Below, one piece after another: positions 1 through 12,165 of a stretch of DNA of 64,000 nt (its first letter is position 1; the number at the start of each line of letters is the position of its first letter). The stretch covers positions 22,105,838-22,169,837 of the forward strand of contig NC_064542.1 in NCBI RefSeq assembly GCF_023856365.1, written 5' to 3'. The notes below the pieces were generated by a model. It saw only the letters and a list, made by a program, of their open reading frames with translations, had not been told where the DNA came from and did no database searches. This DNA is from Brienomyrus brachyistius (taxonomy: Eukaryota > Chordata > Actinopteri > Osteoglossiformes > Mormyridae). The position numbers and the translations under genes are program-made.

Positions 1-907
1 CTGAAGAGTCAAGGCCAGACTGGATCTGCATCATGCTAATGCGCGGTAAACGTGGTAAAAAGGCGGTAAAGGTACCTAGTTCCTTGCAGCCCGGTCTCGA
101 ACGGCACCACAGTACAGCAGTGACTCTGATTGACACCCACCACCACGCTCCTACTCCCTGATTGGTCAGGCACTGCAGCCAGCTGGTGTGCTACTCCCGC
201 AGGATAGGGCACCAGGGACTGCGGTTACAGCAGCCCCTAATGAGCATCTCTACGCTGTCACCCGTCTCTGGCCGCCGGTGGGGAAATGTTTATTAACGAT
301 AAAAAAGTCATACGTCAGGCTGCTAATATTAGCTCACACATGGGGGCGTCATTCAGGCGAACTGGGCCAGCCGCTTGCTACGCTTCTCCAGTCAAACCCC
401 CCGCAGATCTGACCATTGTGCGCGCAAATTGCTGATTTGGATGCGTTGTGTCTCCAAGCCATATTTCATTGCCTCATATAAACAGTGCAGGGGAACTGTG
501 ACCCCCCCACTACCCCAGAGTAACCCACTGATGCCCACGACCCTGTGCTCTCGTGGTTCCCCTCCACCCCCACACGGGTAAACCTCTCCTGACTGGAGAG
601 TGGTACTCTGCTACAGTCATGTAACACACAGCGCTGTCTAATTGGTGCACAGGTGAGGGAGAACTGGAACCCAGGCCCACAGATGCGGGGTACACACTCA
701 CTTCAGAGGTCCACTGCCTGGCTTGGCCTTGTCTGCAGCCTGTGGACAGAAACACAACCCAGTCAAGTTGGGGATCCTCGGCTCGTATCCAACCTCAAAC
801 ACGTAGCAAAGGTTCCTAATGACGACCACAGAGGGAGGACTTAAAACGCAGAGACACAACAGAGATACAGAGGCAGACAGATGCACACTTAACACACAGA
901 CACAGAG

Positions 908-910
<3 letters not shown>

Positions 911-944
<34 letters not shown>

Positions 945-1196
945 CATGCAATCATATCTTTTTGGGGGCCGCTCATTCATTTCAATGGGAAAAATGCTAA
1001 TGCAAACTATGCCAAACTTAACCGCTACCCAGCCCTAAGCATAACCGTAAGTAACCAAACAAAATACAGATTTTTGCATTTTTAGTTTTTTGCTCCCCAT
1101 AAGGTAAATAAACAGGTATTCATCATGTTGTGGGGACATTTGGTCCTCACAAGGTAAGGTATACCTGGACCACACACACACAGACACACACACACT
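911..1196 (+). repeat. CA-associated interspersed repeat, copy 1
   Basis: A CA tract (about 910-942) leads into CATTCATTTCAATGGGA, CTACCCAGCCCTAAGC, AAGTAACCAAACAAAATAC and GCATTTTTAGTTTTTTG, then GTTGTGGGGACATTTGGTCC and a second CA tract. This block order is shared with the copies at 7045, 17222, 58435 and 58670. Confidence 0.7.
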
Positions 1197-2254
1197 TTTC
1201 TCTTGAAATCTAAATCATTACAAGAAGAAGTGAAATGTAAACAGACAGATCGATGCTGGCAGCCAAAGGCATGGGCAACCGATAGCGATGGCGTGGATCC
1301 TGGGGTCCCTCTCAGGCCGCCGGGGGCTCCGGGCCCCAGCCCCCGCGTCTCCATCTGTGAGCAGCCAACCTCCTGCTCAAACGGATGAGGATGGCGCTCG
1401 CTCTGTACGCCACATTCATCAGGGATCGCAGACCTCAGCACCGTATTCATAAACGCAGAGGAAGGCAGCGATAATTAGCTTCCCCGTAACGAATCTCCCG
1501 TCGGCAGTAAAGCGGGGAGGTGAGATCGAGCAGGAGAGGTAAAAAAACCCAGACTGCGACCCTTCAGTCCGGGCAGAAGGGCAGACAGATACACAAGACG
1601 GCAGGCAGGGGGCAGTGTGCTCAGATACCGTAGGCTGACCAGGGTGGTGTCAGGTCCCAGAAAAACATATTTATCTGTTAGCACCGTGATCGGTGGCGAC
1701 ACAGAGTCCCCCCCCCCCCCCGGCAGTCCGCAGCTAGGTGTTGAAGTCGGGCTCTCGCCTTATTGCCGTGGCTATTGATCTGTGTACAGCCCATTAATCA
1801 TTCAGGGAAAGAGCCAGTGATCTTCACAGTGTATTAGATGAAACAGGCTGTCTCATCTGTCAGCGCCAGGCTCCTGCCTGTTCACCGCTCTCTCTCTCTC
1901 TGCGGGGATTTCGCTTCCCTCCATCCTTCTTGAATTCGGCCGTTGCTAGGCAACACAGCTGGGGGCCCCAGGCTTGCCAGAGCGGGTCGCTGGCTTCGCC
2001 AAGCTATTTAAATGGCTGCGGCACTTTTGTTTTTCAGGCCTTGCTTCCGACTGACAGGATTTTCACACGCCGCCGTCACCGCAGAAGCAGTCCGGGCGGC
2101 CGGCGTTGGGGGGGAGGGCCGGGGTGACGGGACGGCCAGTCCCACCCGCGTGGGGCTGTTTCCCCAGATCCGTCTGGCTTGGCACAGATAATACGTGTCA
2201 CAGTATTCCCAGAGCATTTGGGCAGCGGTGTCCAACACTCCAGGATTCTGGATG

Positions 2255-2460
2255 TTTTAGTGGGAGTTTACAACAGGTGCACAAAGAACAAACGTATTTA
2301 TTCAGTGAGACAGCAGACAGTCCCTGGAGCAGTTGGGGGTTAAGGGCCCCACTCAGGGGCCCAGCAGTGACTCTGCTGCCTCCAGGATTTTTAACCACTG
2401 ACCTTCCGATCGCAGGCACAACATCCAAATGTGCTGAGCCACACACTGCTCCGTTATGCA
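2255..2460 (-). mobile_element. Decayed tRNA-derived SINE fragment
   Basis: On the minus strand it shows GTGTGTGGCTCAGCAC, GATCGGAAGGTCAGTGG, CTGGGCCCCTGAGTGGGG and CCCTTAACCCCCAACTG followed by CTCCAGGGACTG. It shares the order of blocks with the copies at 3430-3600, 21030-21225 and 46125-46262. Confidence 0.6.
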
Positions 2461-3429
2461 GAAAAGTAAAGAAACAGATAATGAAGAATAGATATACAGT
2501 ACTACAGAGAAACCCGATACCCCTCTATTGCACTTCGCCTGAAGGACGCCAGTCCAGATTTAGCTGCTGATGATGCGGAGGATTTGCTTAAAAAACTCCT
2601 AACTCTGCAAGATGTGTTCTTTTCTGAAAAAATCCAGTAGATGTCATTTCTGTGTCATATTTCCGCTGCTCACTCATTTCCGTTACAGTACACACATTTA
2701 TTCCCCTTTATAATTCCTGGGGGGGGTCTAACCCCCCCCCCCCCCCCAGTACAGCAGTGGCATCGACAAGCTAAGCACCACTTTTAAAGATGGAATAATG
2801 AATAAAAAACACAAAGGGTTAATCGCCGCTCATGTGACCCTAACTCTGACCTTCTCCTGGCCCCTGTTCGGGTTCCTCCAACAGACCACGGGGGTCTAAT
2901 TAAATTCAGGATGCCTCTGGTAGACGGCCCGTGTGGCTTAATGAGGGAGGGGGGGCGCGTTTCCTCGCTGGCCCAGAGTGCCTTGTTCCGTTTCAAAGAT
3001 TAGCTTTTGATTATGTGGGATTTTACACATCTGATAAAAATCGCCTCCGTTCATCTGCCCGATCGCTCAATACTCATTATCCTCTCGCTCTTAACAAATG
3101 ATGCCATTGAACTTCAATACTCCTTGTGAAAATACCATTAGCGTGCCCCGTCGACGCCCCCTATCAGTCACACCGATATCTCATTCAATTTGGACCAAAA
3201 CGGGACGTTGAATCATTACACAGTAAAGCTGGGGAAACACAAATAGCGTTGGCGCAGTCTGGAGAGATTAGATGGAGCTTTAATTGCTGAAGAAGATAAT
3301 TAGGTAAGGAGTGACAATGGCCGCAGGGGAGCGGGTGTGAGAGTACGCCCCCCCCCCACACACGCGTAACCCCAAAGCACAATTTATAAGGATGCAACAG
3401 ATTCACTAGGTTCTGAGCCACCTTTGCTT

Positions 3430-3600
3430 ATGTCTGAGGTGTGCGTGGAGAAGCTGTACCTATGATCGGAAGGTTGCTGGGTCAAATCCTGAGGTCGACA
3501 GAGTGACTTCACTGTTGGGCCCCTGAGCATGGCCCTTAACCCTCCAGTCACTACAGGGACTAAAAAAATAAAAGCTAAAAAAATAAGAATTATTTAAAAT
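3430..3600 (+). mobile_element. Decayed tRNA-derived SINE fragment
   Basis: It contains GATCGGAAGGTTGCTGGG and a B-box-like GGTCAAATCC, then TTGGGCCCCTGAGCATGG, CCCTTAACCCTCCAGTC and CAGGGACT. It is the same family as 2255-2460, in the opposite orientation. Confidence 0.65.
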
Positions 3601-4420
3601 ATGTCTGAGGAACATTTCACAATGTGCCATGATTCTGTGAACGGGAGCCTGGCAAATTTCCACATAGGGACTGACGTGAATGGAAGTAAATAATCCGTGT
3701 CAAACATCGCCGTGGCAACCGGGAGGGGTACAGGGAAGCAGCATGTGACAACGGGGAGTTGACAACGGTGTGTGACACTCGCACGTTTACCGGCATGTGA
3801 TGCTGCACCACAGCACGTTTCCGTGCGTCGCCGTAGGGAAGGACCTCAAACTGTGATCGGACGCAGACGGCAGGGTGTTACTATAGCATACCTGAGTGAA
3901 CATTATGGGATGGCACCAGGTGGCTCAACCTGCGTGGTCAGCAAGATGGCCTGCCTGTAAGGGGCGCTCCTGAGCCCGTTAATTAATCTTCACAGAGTGC
4001 TAAGTGAATTCCTTGGGGGGGGGCGGGCATCTCGTTTTGATGACACTATGGGTCGATGCCGCCCAGCTGCCTGGGGTTGGGGATTAGGCAGAACACCTCC
4101 TACCTGCTCTGCCTCTGGGGGGGGGGGGCATTCAGAGGAGAGAGCGGGGGCATGAAATAGCAGCAGAAGAGGGTGGGGGGGGGTGATGGAGCATGCCGGG
4201 CGATGCTAATTACTCCGGATGCAGTGTGACGCACGCACAGCAAGGGGGGTAGTGGAGTTACGGCTGCACCCCCCCCCCAACCCCCCTCCCCCCCCAGGCC
4301 CTGTCACAAATATATTCAGCCCCCCCACCCCATCCCCGACCGCTGCCTGGAGTCACATGCTGGAGAAAATGCCGAGCGTGACTCACACTGGGAATCTGCC
4401 TGGGGGGGGGAGCTGTGTGC

Positions 4421-4421
<1 letters not shown>

Positions 4422-4497
<76 letters not shown>

Positions 4498-4640
4498 TGT
4501 GTGTATGTGGGATGACAGATACAAACAGACACAGAGATACAGACAGATACACACATACAGACACACACAGACAATCACACTGAAACACAGACACACACAA
4601 ACACAGACACACACACAGACATGAGACAGAGACAAACACT
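4422..4640. repeat. GT microsatellite and CA/GACA tract
   Basis: About 36 GT units (4422-4495) followed by imperfect CAGACACA-type sequence to about 4640. Confidence 0.95.
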
Positions 4641-6034
4641 CCAGTATCTAAACTGGCTGAACCCCCCCACCCCCAGCACCTTCATGTTAGTTTCTTGAAC
4701 AGCATAAAGGTCTCAGCACATGGTAACTATCATTAAAGCAATAGAGGGGAGTGGGGGAGGGGCCCGGCTGGGACATGCGTGTTCCACACACGCAATGGGC
4801 TGGACACCAGAGCATGTCACCGCGCATGAGCGCCACCTGGCTGTACAGCTGGGCGACTGTCATTCATTCAAAGGGGCAAATACCCCATGTAGAGCCGCCT
4901 GTCATCCAGAGGGAAGTGGCTTATTAGAAAGCTACAGAATCCCGGTGGGTTTCCCCCCCCCCCAATAGCATTTCTGGGGGCACAAGAGCCCGAGGCATTC
5001 GTGCCATATCTGCAGGGGAGGGGGGATGCGCGTCTCTCTTAAAGCTGCAGATAAAAATAGCCTAAATAAATGGATAGTCACACTGCAGTCGAAAAACACT
5101 TTACAAACAACTGCTGCTGCCAAAACAAAGGGCAGGCAAACCTATAGTTTGGACTGAGAGCTCTCTTTGATACGGAGAGAAGATTCTGGAAGATGAGACA
5201 TAATTATCCTGTCCCCAGGGCCAAAACTGAGAGGCTCGGACGAGAGCTCCCCCCTGTCCTGAGGTTTCTGATTACTTATCGGCTTACTCTGACTCAGACT
5301 CTGTGCATTTCCCTTGTAATCTAGGATGACTGGTGTGGTTTTGGGGGGGGGGGCATGGACACTCCAACCCACCCCGCCCCCAGCTTGACTTACACAACAT
5401 ATGATGGCCCCACTGCCCGTATATGTGTTTCTGCAAACTTAGTCAATCCTGGCTGGATTAACGCGAACCCACATGAAACACGACTGCAGTCGTCTGACTC
5501 TCGGTGAACCCGCAGCTCCGGAGGACGCAGTGAGCGACGGCACGCAGAGTTAGCCAGGTCCTTTAAAGAGCTGGATTACTGCAGCCAATCTGCAGCCCTG
5601 ACATGGGCCATATTTCCTCACATGGTTCATAAATAAGGAACGTTTTCTAGGCTGAGAGGTGTGGATCTGAGCCCCCAAAACGCAGGCAGAGATTAACGTG
5701 TGGCAAAGAAACTACAGTACAAACAAACATTTTTCACCAGTGTCAAAATGTAGTGCGAAGGGGGAGCGTAGGGTGTGTCTCTTTAAACAAACCATCCTAC
5801 CCCACACACACACACACACTCTGCTCACCTGAATATGTGTACAAAGCTGGGCGATGATTGAGTTTTCTGCACACAGCCCCTGAATCTGGTACAGGTTCAG
5901 GAAATCAGAGATGCCCTAATCCACATGGACTCGCACATGGATATAGACACATACACCGGGAAATGCTTACGGACACACAGACAGACATGCACACAGATCA
6001 CACACACATGCATGCAGGCCCTCACACACGGTAC

Positions 6035-6086
6035 CTGGTCGCCGTCGTCTTCGTCGCTGCTGATTTTAAGGTCGTCCTCCAGCATC
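6035..6086 (-). CDS. aff2: aff2 52-bp exon: acidic MLEDDLKISSDEDDGDQ block
   Basis: This 52-bp exon has acceptor catctacag and donor CAG|gtaccg. One base completes Ser, then it encodes MLEDDLKISSDEDDGDQ. The MLEDDL(K/Q)LS(S)DEDD block is near-invariant in AFF1-AFF4 and immediately precedes the serine-rich transactivation region. The run of Asp/Glu around serines looks like a casein kinase 2-type target, which is an inference. It ends in phase 0. The following serine-rich and NKWQLDKW-type exons are not visible in 1-6034, so the gene continues beyond the left edge. The CA-rich tract just past the donor gives a meaningless reading extension. Confidence 0.96.
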
Positions 6087-6865
6087 CTGTAGATGTAAAT
6101 ATGACAGGGTCAATATCCCCTGGGGCCACACAGAGACTCCATCAGAGTACCTGATGACAGAGGCCCCCCCATCCCTGGGACCTACGACCGATGCGTGGTA
6201 AACATACAGTAACTGTGCCGCGTGTCACTGTCACCATCGCCGGTCCTGTGACATTAACCCTTCAGGCCAGGGCTCACGGAGACGGTGTCCCATCTGCCAG
6301 TTGCCGTGTCACATAACTGATGGAACGTTCTGTACGACTCAAACACCAGGCTTCTGACTGCACTGATGCAAGGAACTATATGATGGATTTTTGTGATGCA
6401 GAACGCCGACCTGACCCCCTACGGGTCTGCGATACCCATCACGGGCCGATCGCGTGTCCAACTTTCATGTCGGACTTCTAATGCGTGAAGTAATGGCTTT
6501 AAGAGGTGATGCAATTACGCAGCCCGTGGGCTGTGGTGACATCAACGCAAAAGCATGTAAATAAAACCCACACGAGAGACGCACGCCAAGTCCTGCTGAC
6601 ATGCGTTCCTGCACGGCGAGATCGCAGCCTGGCGCGGCTCTAACAAGGTCTGGCAGTCATTCCTCTGAAGCGGGAACAATAAAGAGGCCAATATGTTAGA
6701 GCTTCGCACAGCATGACCTCAGCTGCCCGGACTGTCTCAGACCACGCAGGACCTCAGAGTCCAACTACCAGCAATTACTCCTCTAATGTTTCACATGTGT
6801 CCTGCAGGACCTGTGTCACAAAGCCAAGGTAATTCATGAGAGCGTATGTGAGAGAGTCTCCGAGT

Positions 6866-7041
6866 GTGGGGGTTAGGGTATGTGTGGGGGTTAGGGTATG
6901 TGTGGGTGTTAGGGTATGTGTGGGTGTTAGGGTATGTGGGTGTTAGGGTATGTGTGGGTTAGGCTATGTGTGGGTTAGGGTATGTGTGGGTGTTAGGGTA
7001 TGTGGGTGTTAGGGTATGTGTGGGTGTTAGGGTATGTGCGG
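6866..7041. repeat. 18-bp minisatellite with TTAGGG core
   Basis: About nine to ten units, most reading GTGTGGGTGTTAGGGTAT, some shortened to 14 bp. It adjoins copy 2 of the CA-associated repeat, which itself carries CCCTAACC-type sequence. This is an interstitial telomere-like motif, not a telomere. Confidence 0.8.
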
Positions 7042-7044
7042 GTT

Positions 7045-7260
7045 TACATCAACTTCAATTTTATAAAAATCGGTAACGGCAATCAAAAAACTAAAAATGT
7101 TTCGTTATGTATAGTTAGGGTTAAGGCTAGATAGTGGTTAGGGTCATCATAGTTGGGGATTAGGGTTATGCCCAAGGAAATGAATGGAAACAATATGAGT
7201 ATAGGTCTGTGTGTGTGTGTGTGTGTGTGTGAGTGTGTGTGTGTCTTTCTGTGTGTGTGG
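7045..7260 (-). repeat. CA-associated interspersed repeat, copy 2
   Basis: A minus-strand copy: after a CA tract (GT at 7207-7232 on plus) it reads CCATTCATTTCCTTGGG, AACCCTAATCCCCAACTATG, and TTTTTAGTTTTTTGATTGC. Its far end abuts the 18-bp TTAGGG-containing array. Confidence 0.65.
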
Positions 7261-7631
7261 GTATGCCCATGGCATTCTTCTAAGACCAATAAAAAAAATA
7301 AACAATTAAAGAATAAAAATCCCACAACAAAGAAGTCAGCAAGTTGATCAGTGATGCATGGGGTGTGTGTGGGGGGGTTATTCTGTGTAATCAAGGGCCA
7401 GGGTGTTTTAAAGTGGGGTGTTTGTGGGGGCATATTCTGTGTAAGAAAGGGGCAGGGCATTTTATAGTGGGTGGGGGACGTTCCTGTTATCCTAAAAATT
7501 CCCCAGGGACATCTAAGGGATCCACTAGTGTGTACGGCTCTGCCTGTCCCACTGAAAAGCGCAGCCAGTTACCAGCTGGTTTTAGCCTAAGAACTAACAG
7601 ACAGCCGATCAGTTGTCTGCAACGTTAAGCA

Positions 7632-7994
7632 TTACACTAACAAATAGGCATGTTGTAGTAGGCGACCCAACTGGTATTTCACAGGCAGCTCCAATGCATA
7701 ATATAGTCCCCGTACAACATTGTGAAGTGACACACAGGGGTGTGAAACACTGCTATGTATTAAAGCACTCCCCATTAAGCACACCTCCTTCAAAATATAC
7801 AGAGGCAGAGCACACATCTGTTTGAAAGCCACAAAAGAACAGGATGAATCAGAGGTCTGGCAGGGGCCCTCTGGAGTGCAGTCATCGGCCAGCAGACCCA
7901 CGGGGGTCGTCAGTTTGTGTCTCAGACACTTGAGCACTGTCTGAATCTCATTCAGCTGACCCACCAGCTGGCCAGGATGAGATCTGACTCAAAA
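7632..7994 (-). other. Unexplained coding-like block
   Basis: An open minus-strand frame of about 120 codons follows a possible acceptor (gtttttgagtcag). Its first half reads like real protein: SHPGQLVGQLNEIQTVLKCL, then RHKLTTPVGLLADDC and TPEGPCQTSDSSC, with a short amphipathic helix pattern. The second half turns AT-rich and looks non-coding. There is no strong donor. It does not match any AFF2 segment, and the surrounding aff2 exons join perfectly without it. It could be a retrocopy fragment, a cassette exon, part of an old mobile element, or chance. I do not recognise a family. Confidence 0.3.
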
Positions 7995-8812
7995 ACACAG
8001 ATTTTAACGTGGGTGATCTTTCGCGTTTAAATATTTCCCTATAAGAGTTACAGGTATAGTAACTACCCTGCAGAGACATGTTTATTTGGCCATGGTGGGG
8101 GCTGATGCCAGAATGGTACACCTGATTTTTTTGGGGGGATATTTTCCTGAACAAAAAATATAAAAGGACACTGTAAGGTTGTTCCTATGAGTTAAAATAC
8201 CTTTACATTTTTTAAAATGATCTTACCGTTAAATGTATTGGGTTTTCAGTCTATAAATTATAAATTGCACGTGCTCACAGACCAGGTGCAAACACGCGTG
8301 TACATTGACACGTGTGCCTGCATCATGCTCCTGCCTGCAGTTACACACGCCTGCGCACACACCTGCTTCTCCACTCGCGTGGCGGTTCAGCAGATGTTGC
8401 CAGGGGCAACACCACCCCCCCCACCCCATTTTCTATCCCAGTGGGTAGAGTTGCAGGTTCTTGCCAGCACAAACCCCCCACAGCATGAAAATGAACACGC
8501 TGTCGACCCCGTTAACCATGGATGAGTCACGGCAGCAGAGCCCCCTTGTGGCAAAACCCTTCTCACGTGCAAACGTGAGGCAGACACCTGCGGACACTGA
8601 TCCCAGCCCGAATGTAGACAGCAGGCAAGCGATTAGAGGGGAAGATGGATGATCGGCAGAAATGTGAGACATGAAAATACACCCAATAATCCCAGCAAAG
8701 ACAAAGGGATGAAAATCAATATTTCAATCTGGGGTTTTTCCAGGAAGAAAAATATGGGGATGTCCATATCCACACCTGAGGAAACACCTCAGACCACAAA
8801 AGTGGGAGAATT

Positions 8813-10060
8813 GGGGCTGCAGGGCTGTGGGGTTTATCCCTGATGGGGCTGTGGAGTTTATCCCTGATGGGGCTGTGGGGTTTATCTCTGATGGGACTGT
8901 GGGGTTTATCCCTGATGGGGCTGTGGGGTTTATCCCTGATGGGGTTGTGGGGTTTATCCCTGATGGGACTGTGGGGTTTATCTCTGATGGGGCTGTGGGG
9001 TTTATCCCTGATGGGGCTGTGGGGTTTATCCCTGATGAGGTTGTGGGGTTTATCCCTGATGGGACTGTGGGGTTTATCTCTGATGGGGCTGTGGGGTTTA
9101 TCTCTGATGGGGCTGTGGAGTTTATCCCTGATGGGGCTGTGGGGTTTATCTCTGATGGGACTGTGGGGTTTATCTCTGATGGGGCTGTGGGGTTTATCTC
9201 TGATGGGACTGTGGGGTTTATCCCTGATGGGGCTGTGGGGTTTATCCCTGATGGGGCTATGGGGTTTATCTCTGATGGGGCTGTGGGGTTTATCCCTGAT
9301 GGGACTGTGGGGTTTATCTCTGATGGAGCTATGGGGTTTATCCCTGATGGGACTGTGGGGCTTATCTCTGATGGAGCTATGGGGTTTATCTCTGATGGGG
9401 CTGTGGGGTTTATCTCTGATGGGACTGTGGGGTTTATCTCTGATGGGGCTGTGGGGTTTATCCCTGATGGGACTGTGGGGTTTATCTCTGATGGGACTGT
9501 GGGGTTTATCTCTGATGGGACTGTCGGGTTTATCCCTGATGGGGCTGTGGGGTTTATCTCTGATGGGGCTGTGGGGTTTATCCCTGATGGGGTTGTGGGG
9601 TTCATCCCTGATGGGGCTGTGGGGTTTATCCCTGATGGGGTTGTGGGGTTCATCCCTGATGGGGCTGTGGGGTTCATCCCTGATGGGGCTGTTGGGTTTA
9701 TCCCTGATGGGGTTGTGGGGTTCATCCCTGATGGGGCTGTTGGGTTTATCCCTGATGGGGTTGTGGGGTTTATCTCTGATGGGGCTGTGGGGTTTATCTC
9801 TGATGGGACTGTGGGGTTTATCTCTGATGGGGCTGTGGGGTTTATCCCTGATGGGGTTGTGGGGTTCATCCCTGATGGGGCTGTGGGGTTTATCCCTGAT
9901 GGGGTTGTGGGGTTCATCCCTGATGGGGCTGTGGGGTTTATCCCTGATGGGGTTGTGGGGTTCATCCCTGATGGGGCTGTGGGGTTTATCCCTGATGGGG
10001 TTGTGGGGTTTATCTCTGATGGGGCTGTGGGGTTTATTTCTGATGGGGCTCTAGGGTTTA
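8813..10060. repeat. 24-bp minisatellite, about 52 copies
   Basis: The unit is GGGGCTGTGG followed by GGTTTATCCCTGAT. Variants change GCT to ACT or GTT, TCCC to TCTC, and TTTATC to TTCATC. In 9580-10010 a 48-bp dimer (GCTGT unit plus GTTGT/TTCATC unit) dominates. Because 24 is a multiple of three, several frames stay open on both strands. There is no sign of a real protein. Confidence 0.95.
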
Positions 10061-10848
10061 CAGGACGTGTCTTCCTTGTCTACCACGAGGCCCCACAGCA
10101 TCGTACATCATTTGCCTCTGCAGAATTCATCTCCTGAGTCAAGAGGAGGCTCTCATTTCAAGGTAGATATGACAAAAGGCTCCTTCACCTACAGGAGCGG
10201 AAATTCCGGTTACGGAGCAGTTCAGAGGTGGCGTCCCAGGGTCCGATCAACCACGCTAGATTTGTCCCCTAGGTTTCCACTTAATCTTTAGCCACTTTGG
10301 TGTTTGGAGAGTCTCACCATAGCTCTACACTTGACACTTTGCGGTGGGATACCGCATTATACCTATTCAAAAACTGCCATAGCGATAATGGCCAGCTTAA
10401 TCGGACTCGGCACTGGAGAAACACAAAAGGACAGACACTGCCTCTCCCACACTCTGACAGAGATCTCATTTTCAAGGTTCCGTTTCCATGGCAGCGTCTG
10501 GAATCTTAATCTAGTGGAAAAGGTTACAGGAGGCTGCTAGGAAGTCTGTCTCGGGCTTGAGGCCTCACCGGGCGGGAAGCTCGGAGGCATCGTTAGAGTT
10601 GGAGGCTGTCTGCCCTCTCTCCCAGGAAATGGCGGAAGCCTCTCTAAGCCGCCACACCCGGTTACGCTTCAAACCCTGACCGTGGACTGGTAATTATTCC
10701 TGACCGCTTGGAGTCGGATGTTTTCTCCTTTCTCGGACTCAACGATCCGTCTGCTTCCCGGAGCATGTGGTGGGTGTGTTGCTCGGAATGAGCTGCCTGC
10801 ACACACTCCTTCCCGTTCCGCCTCCTTAACGGCTCGGGTGGCTGTACG

Positions 10849-10862
10849 CGGTGACGTCACCG
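10849..10862. promoter_or_regulatory. Full CRE palindrome
   Basis: CGGTGACGTCACCG is a perfect 14-bp palindrome containing the full cAMP-response element TGACGTCA. It sits in a GC-richer stretch of intron. Activity is not shown by the sequence. Confidence 0.4.
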
Positions 10863-11137
10863 CATTGTATGCATGGCCGCTCACGTCGAACTGCTCCATG
10901 CTGCCGTCACTGCATGGCCACACCCCTTTGGTGTAAATGACCGCAATTGTGACCGGTGGTGTGGGCAGGGCAGAGCACTCCGCCATGTTATCCCCCTGCG
11001 TCGTGGTTAAACAGCATGCCGAAGCCCCCGCAGACAGGGACGGCTTGTGTAGGAGGAGGATTCGGTTTATTTCAGTCTTAAGTACTTTACTCTTTAAAAA
11101 TAAAGAGTTAATCTAAAAACACAGACACAAACACACA

Positions 11138-11176
<39 letters not shown>

Positions 11177-11281
11177 CAGAATAGCTGGATGATTTGCAAG
11201 CAATAGCTTTGTGCATCTGTGGAGCCTTCTGTTGTACATACGGGAAGTTCTCTTAAAGCCTTGTGGCTGAGTGCTTATGCT

Positions 11282-11530
11282 TACAGGAATGTACCAATCG
11301 CGGTGAGTCTTACAGGAAAGTACCAATCGCGGTGAGTCTTACAGAAATGAACCAATCGCGGTGAGTCTTACAGGAATGTACCAATCATGGTGAGTCTTAC
11401 AGAAATGAACCAATCGCGGTGAGTCTTACAGGAATGTACCAATCACGGTGAGTCTTACAGGAACGCACTGATTGCTGTGACTCTTACAGGAATAGCCCGT
11501 GCACTGTGAGTCTTGCAGGAAGCCACCATG
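11282..11530. repeat. 29-bp minisatellite, about 8 copies
   Basis: Units contain ACAGGAATGTACCAATC followed by GCGGTGAGTCTT. Similarity decays toward 11530. A CA tract at 11143-11175 lies just before it. Confidence 0.85.
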
Positions 11531-12108
11531 TCCTTAACTGCTAAACTCCCCACTGCTGCGTGCACGTGGCAAAGCTAGTCTGAGGATTAGAAGGGCTCTA
11601 TGTGCCCAATTCCCAAAATCCTTCAGGGGCTGAGCGCGCACATCACAACCGGGGCCTTCTGAGGACGCCTCTCTCCCGCAGTGCCTCTGTAACGAGCATC
11701 AGGACATGCGTCATGGGGCTGTCGGAACTACAGAGCACGCCACCTGGCGAAGAACTTCCATGGGCGACAGTGCAGTTGTCGAGAGACAAGAGAGAGAGTG
11801 AAGGTGCAAAGGTCAACGGAGAGATTCACTGTCATGCTCAGCTCCGTCTGCGGATGCCGTCTCTCAGGAAATGACTCCCTGCCGCTTCTGGGCTATGATG
11901 GAAAATACTGCTTCAGCTATCAGTAAAATCACCCGCCTTACTTTTTCCAAATCAACATACACTGATTACATTTTTATTTTATTTCATAATATCTTCCAGT
12001 ACAGCAAGATTTTGGGACATGAACCTGCAACGTTTTCATCTTCGCTTCTGCCTCAAGTGAAAGACGCATTGACGAGGTAGCCAGGCATGCCTCCGACTGT
12101 CATAGCCA

Positions 12109-12165
12109 GTCATGTGACAGGAGAGCCAGTCAGTCATGTGACTGGGGACCATTCGGTCATGTGAC
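12109..12165 (+). promoter_or_regulatory. Three M-box/E-box-like motifs
   Basis: GTCATGTGAC occurs at 12109-12118, 12133-12142 and 12156-12165, with spacings of 24 and 23 bp. It resembles MITF/TFE-family sites. A small local triplication probably created it. Confidence 0.35.

Larger units (their letters stand above)
1..6034 (-). other. aff2: aff2 downstream intron (partial): no exon seen
   Basis: Intron after the 52-bp exon (donor gtaccg), continuing beyond the left edge. It contains a CA-associated repeat (911-1196), two SINE-like fragments (2255-2460, 3430-3600), the GT/CA block 4422-4640 and several C or G runs. I looked for the serine-rich and NKWQLDKW-type exons on the minus strand and saw none. 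Other stretches hold nothing I recognise. Confidence 0.75.

Noticed and set aside
6866..7041. True telomere or chromosome-fusion scar
   Set aside because: The unit is 18 bp with a single TTAGGG, not (TTAGGG)n, and it abuts an interspersed repeat.
8724..10137. Open frames of over 400 codons on both strands
   Set aside because: They follow from the 24-bp period and lack start context, splice signals or non-repeat protein sequence.
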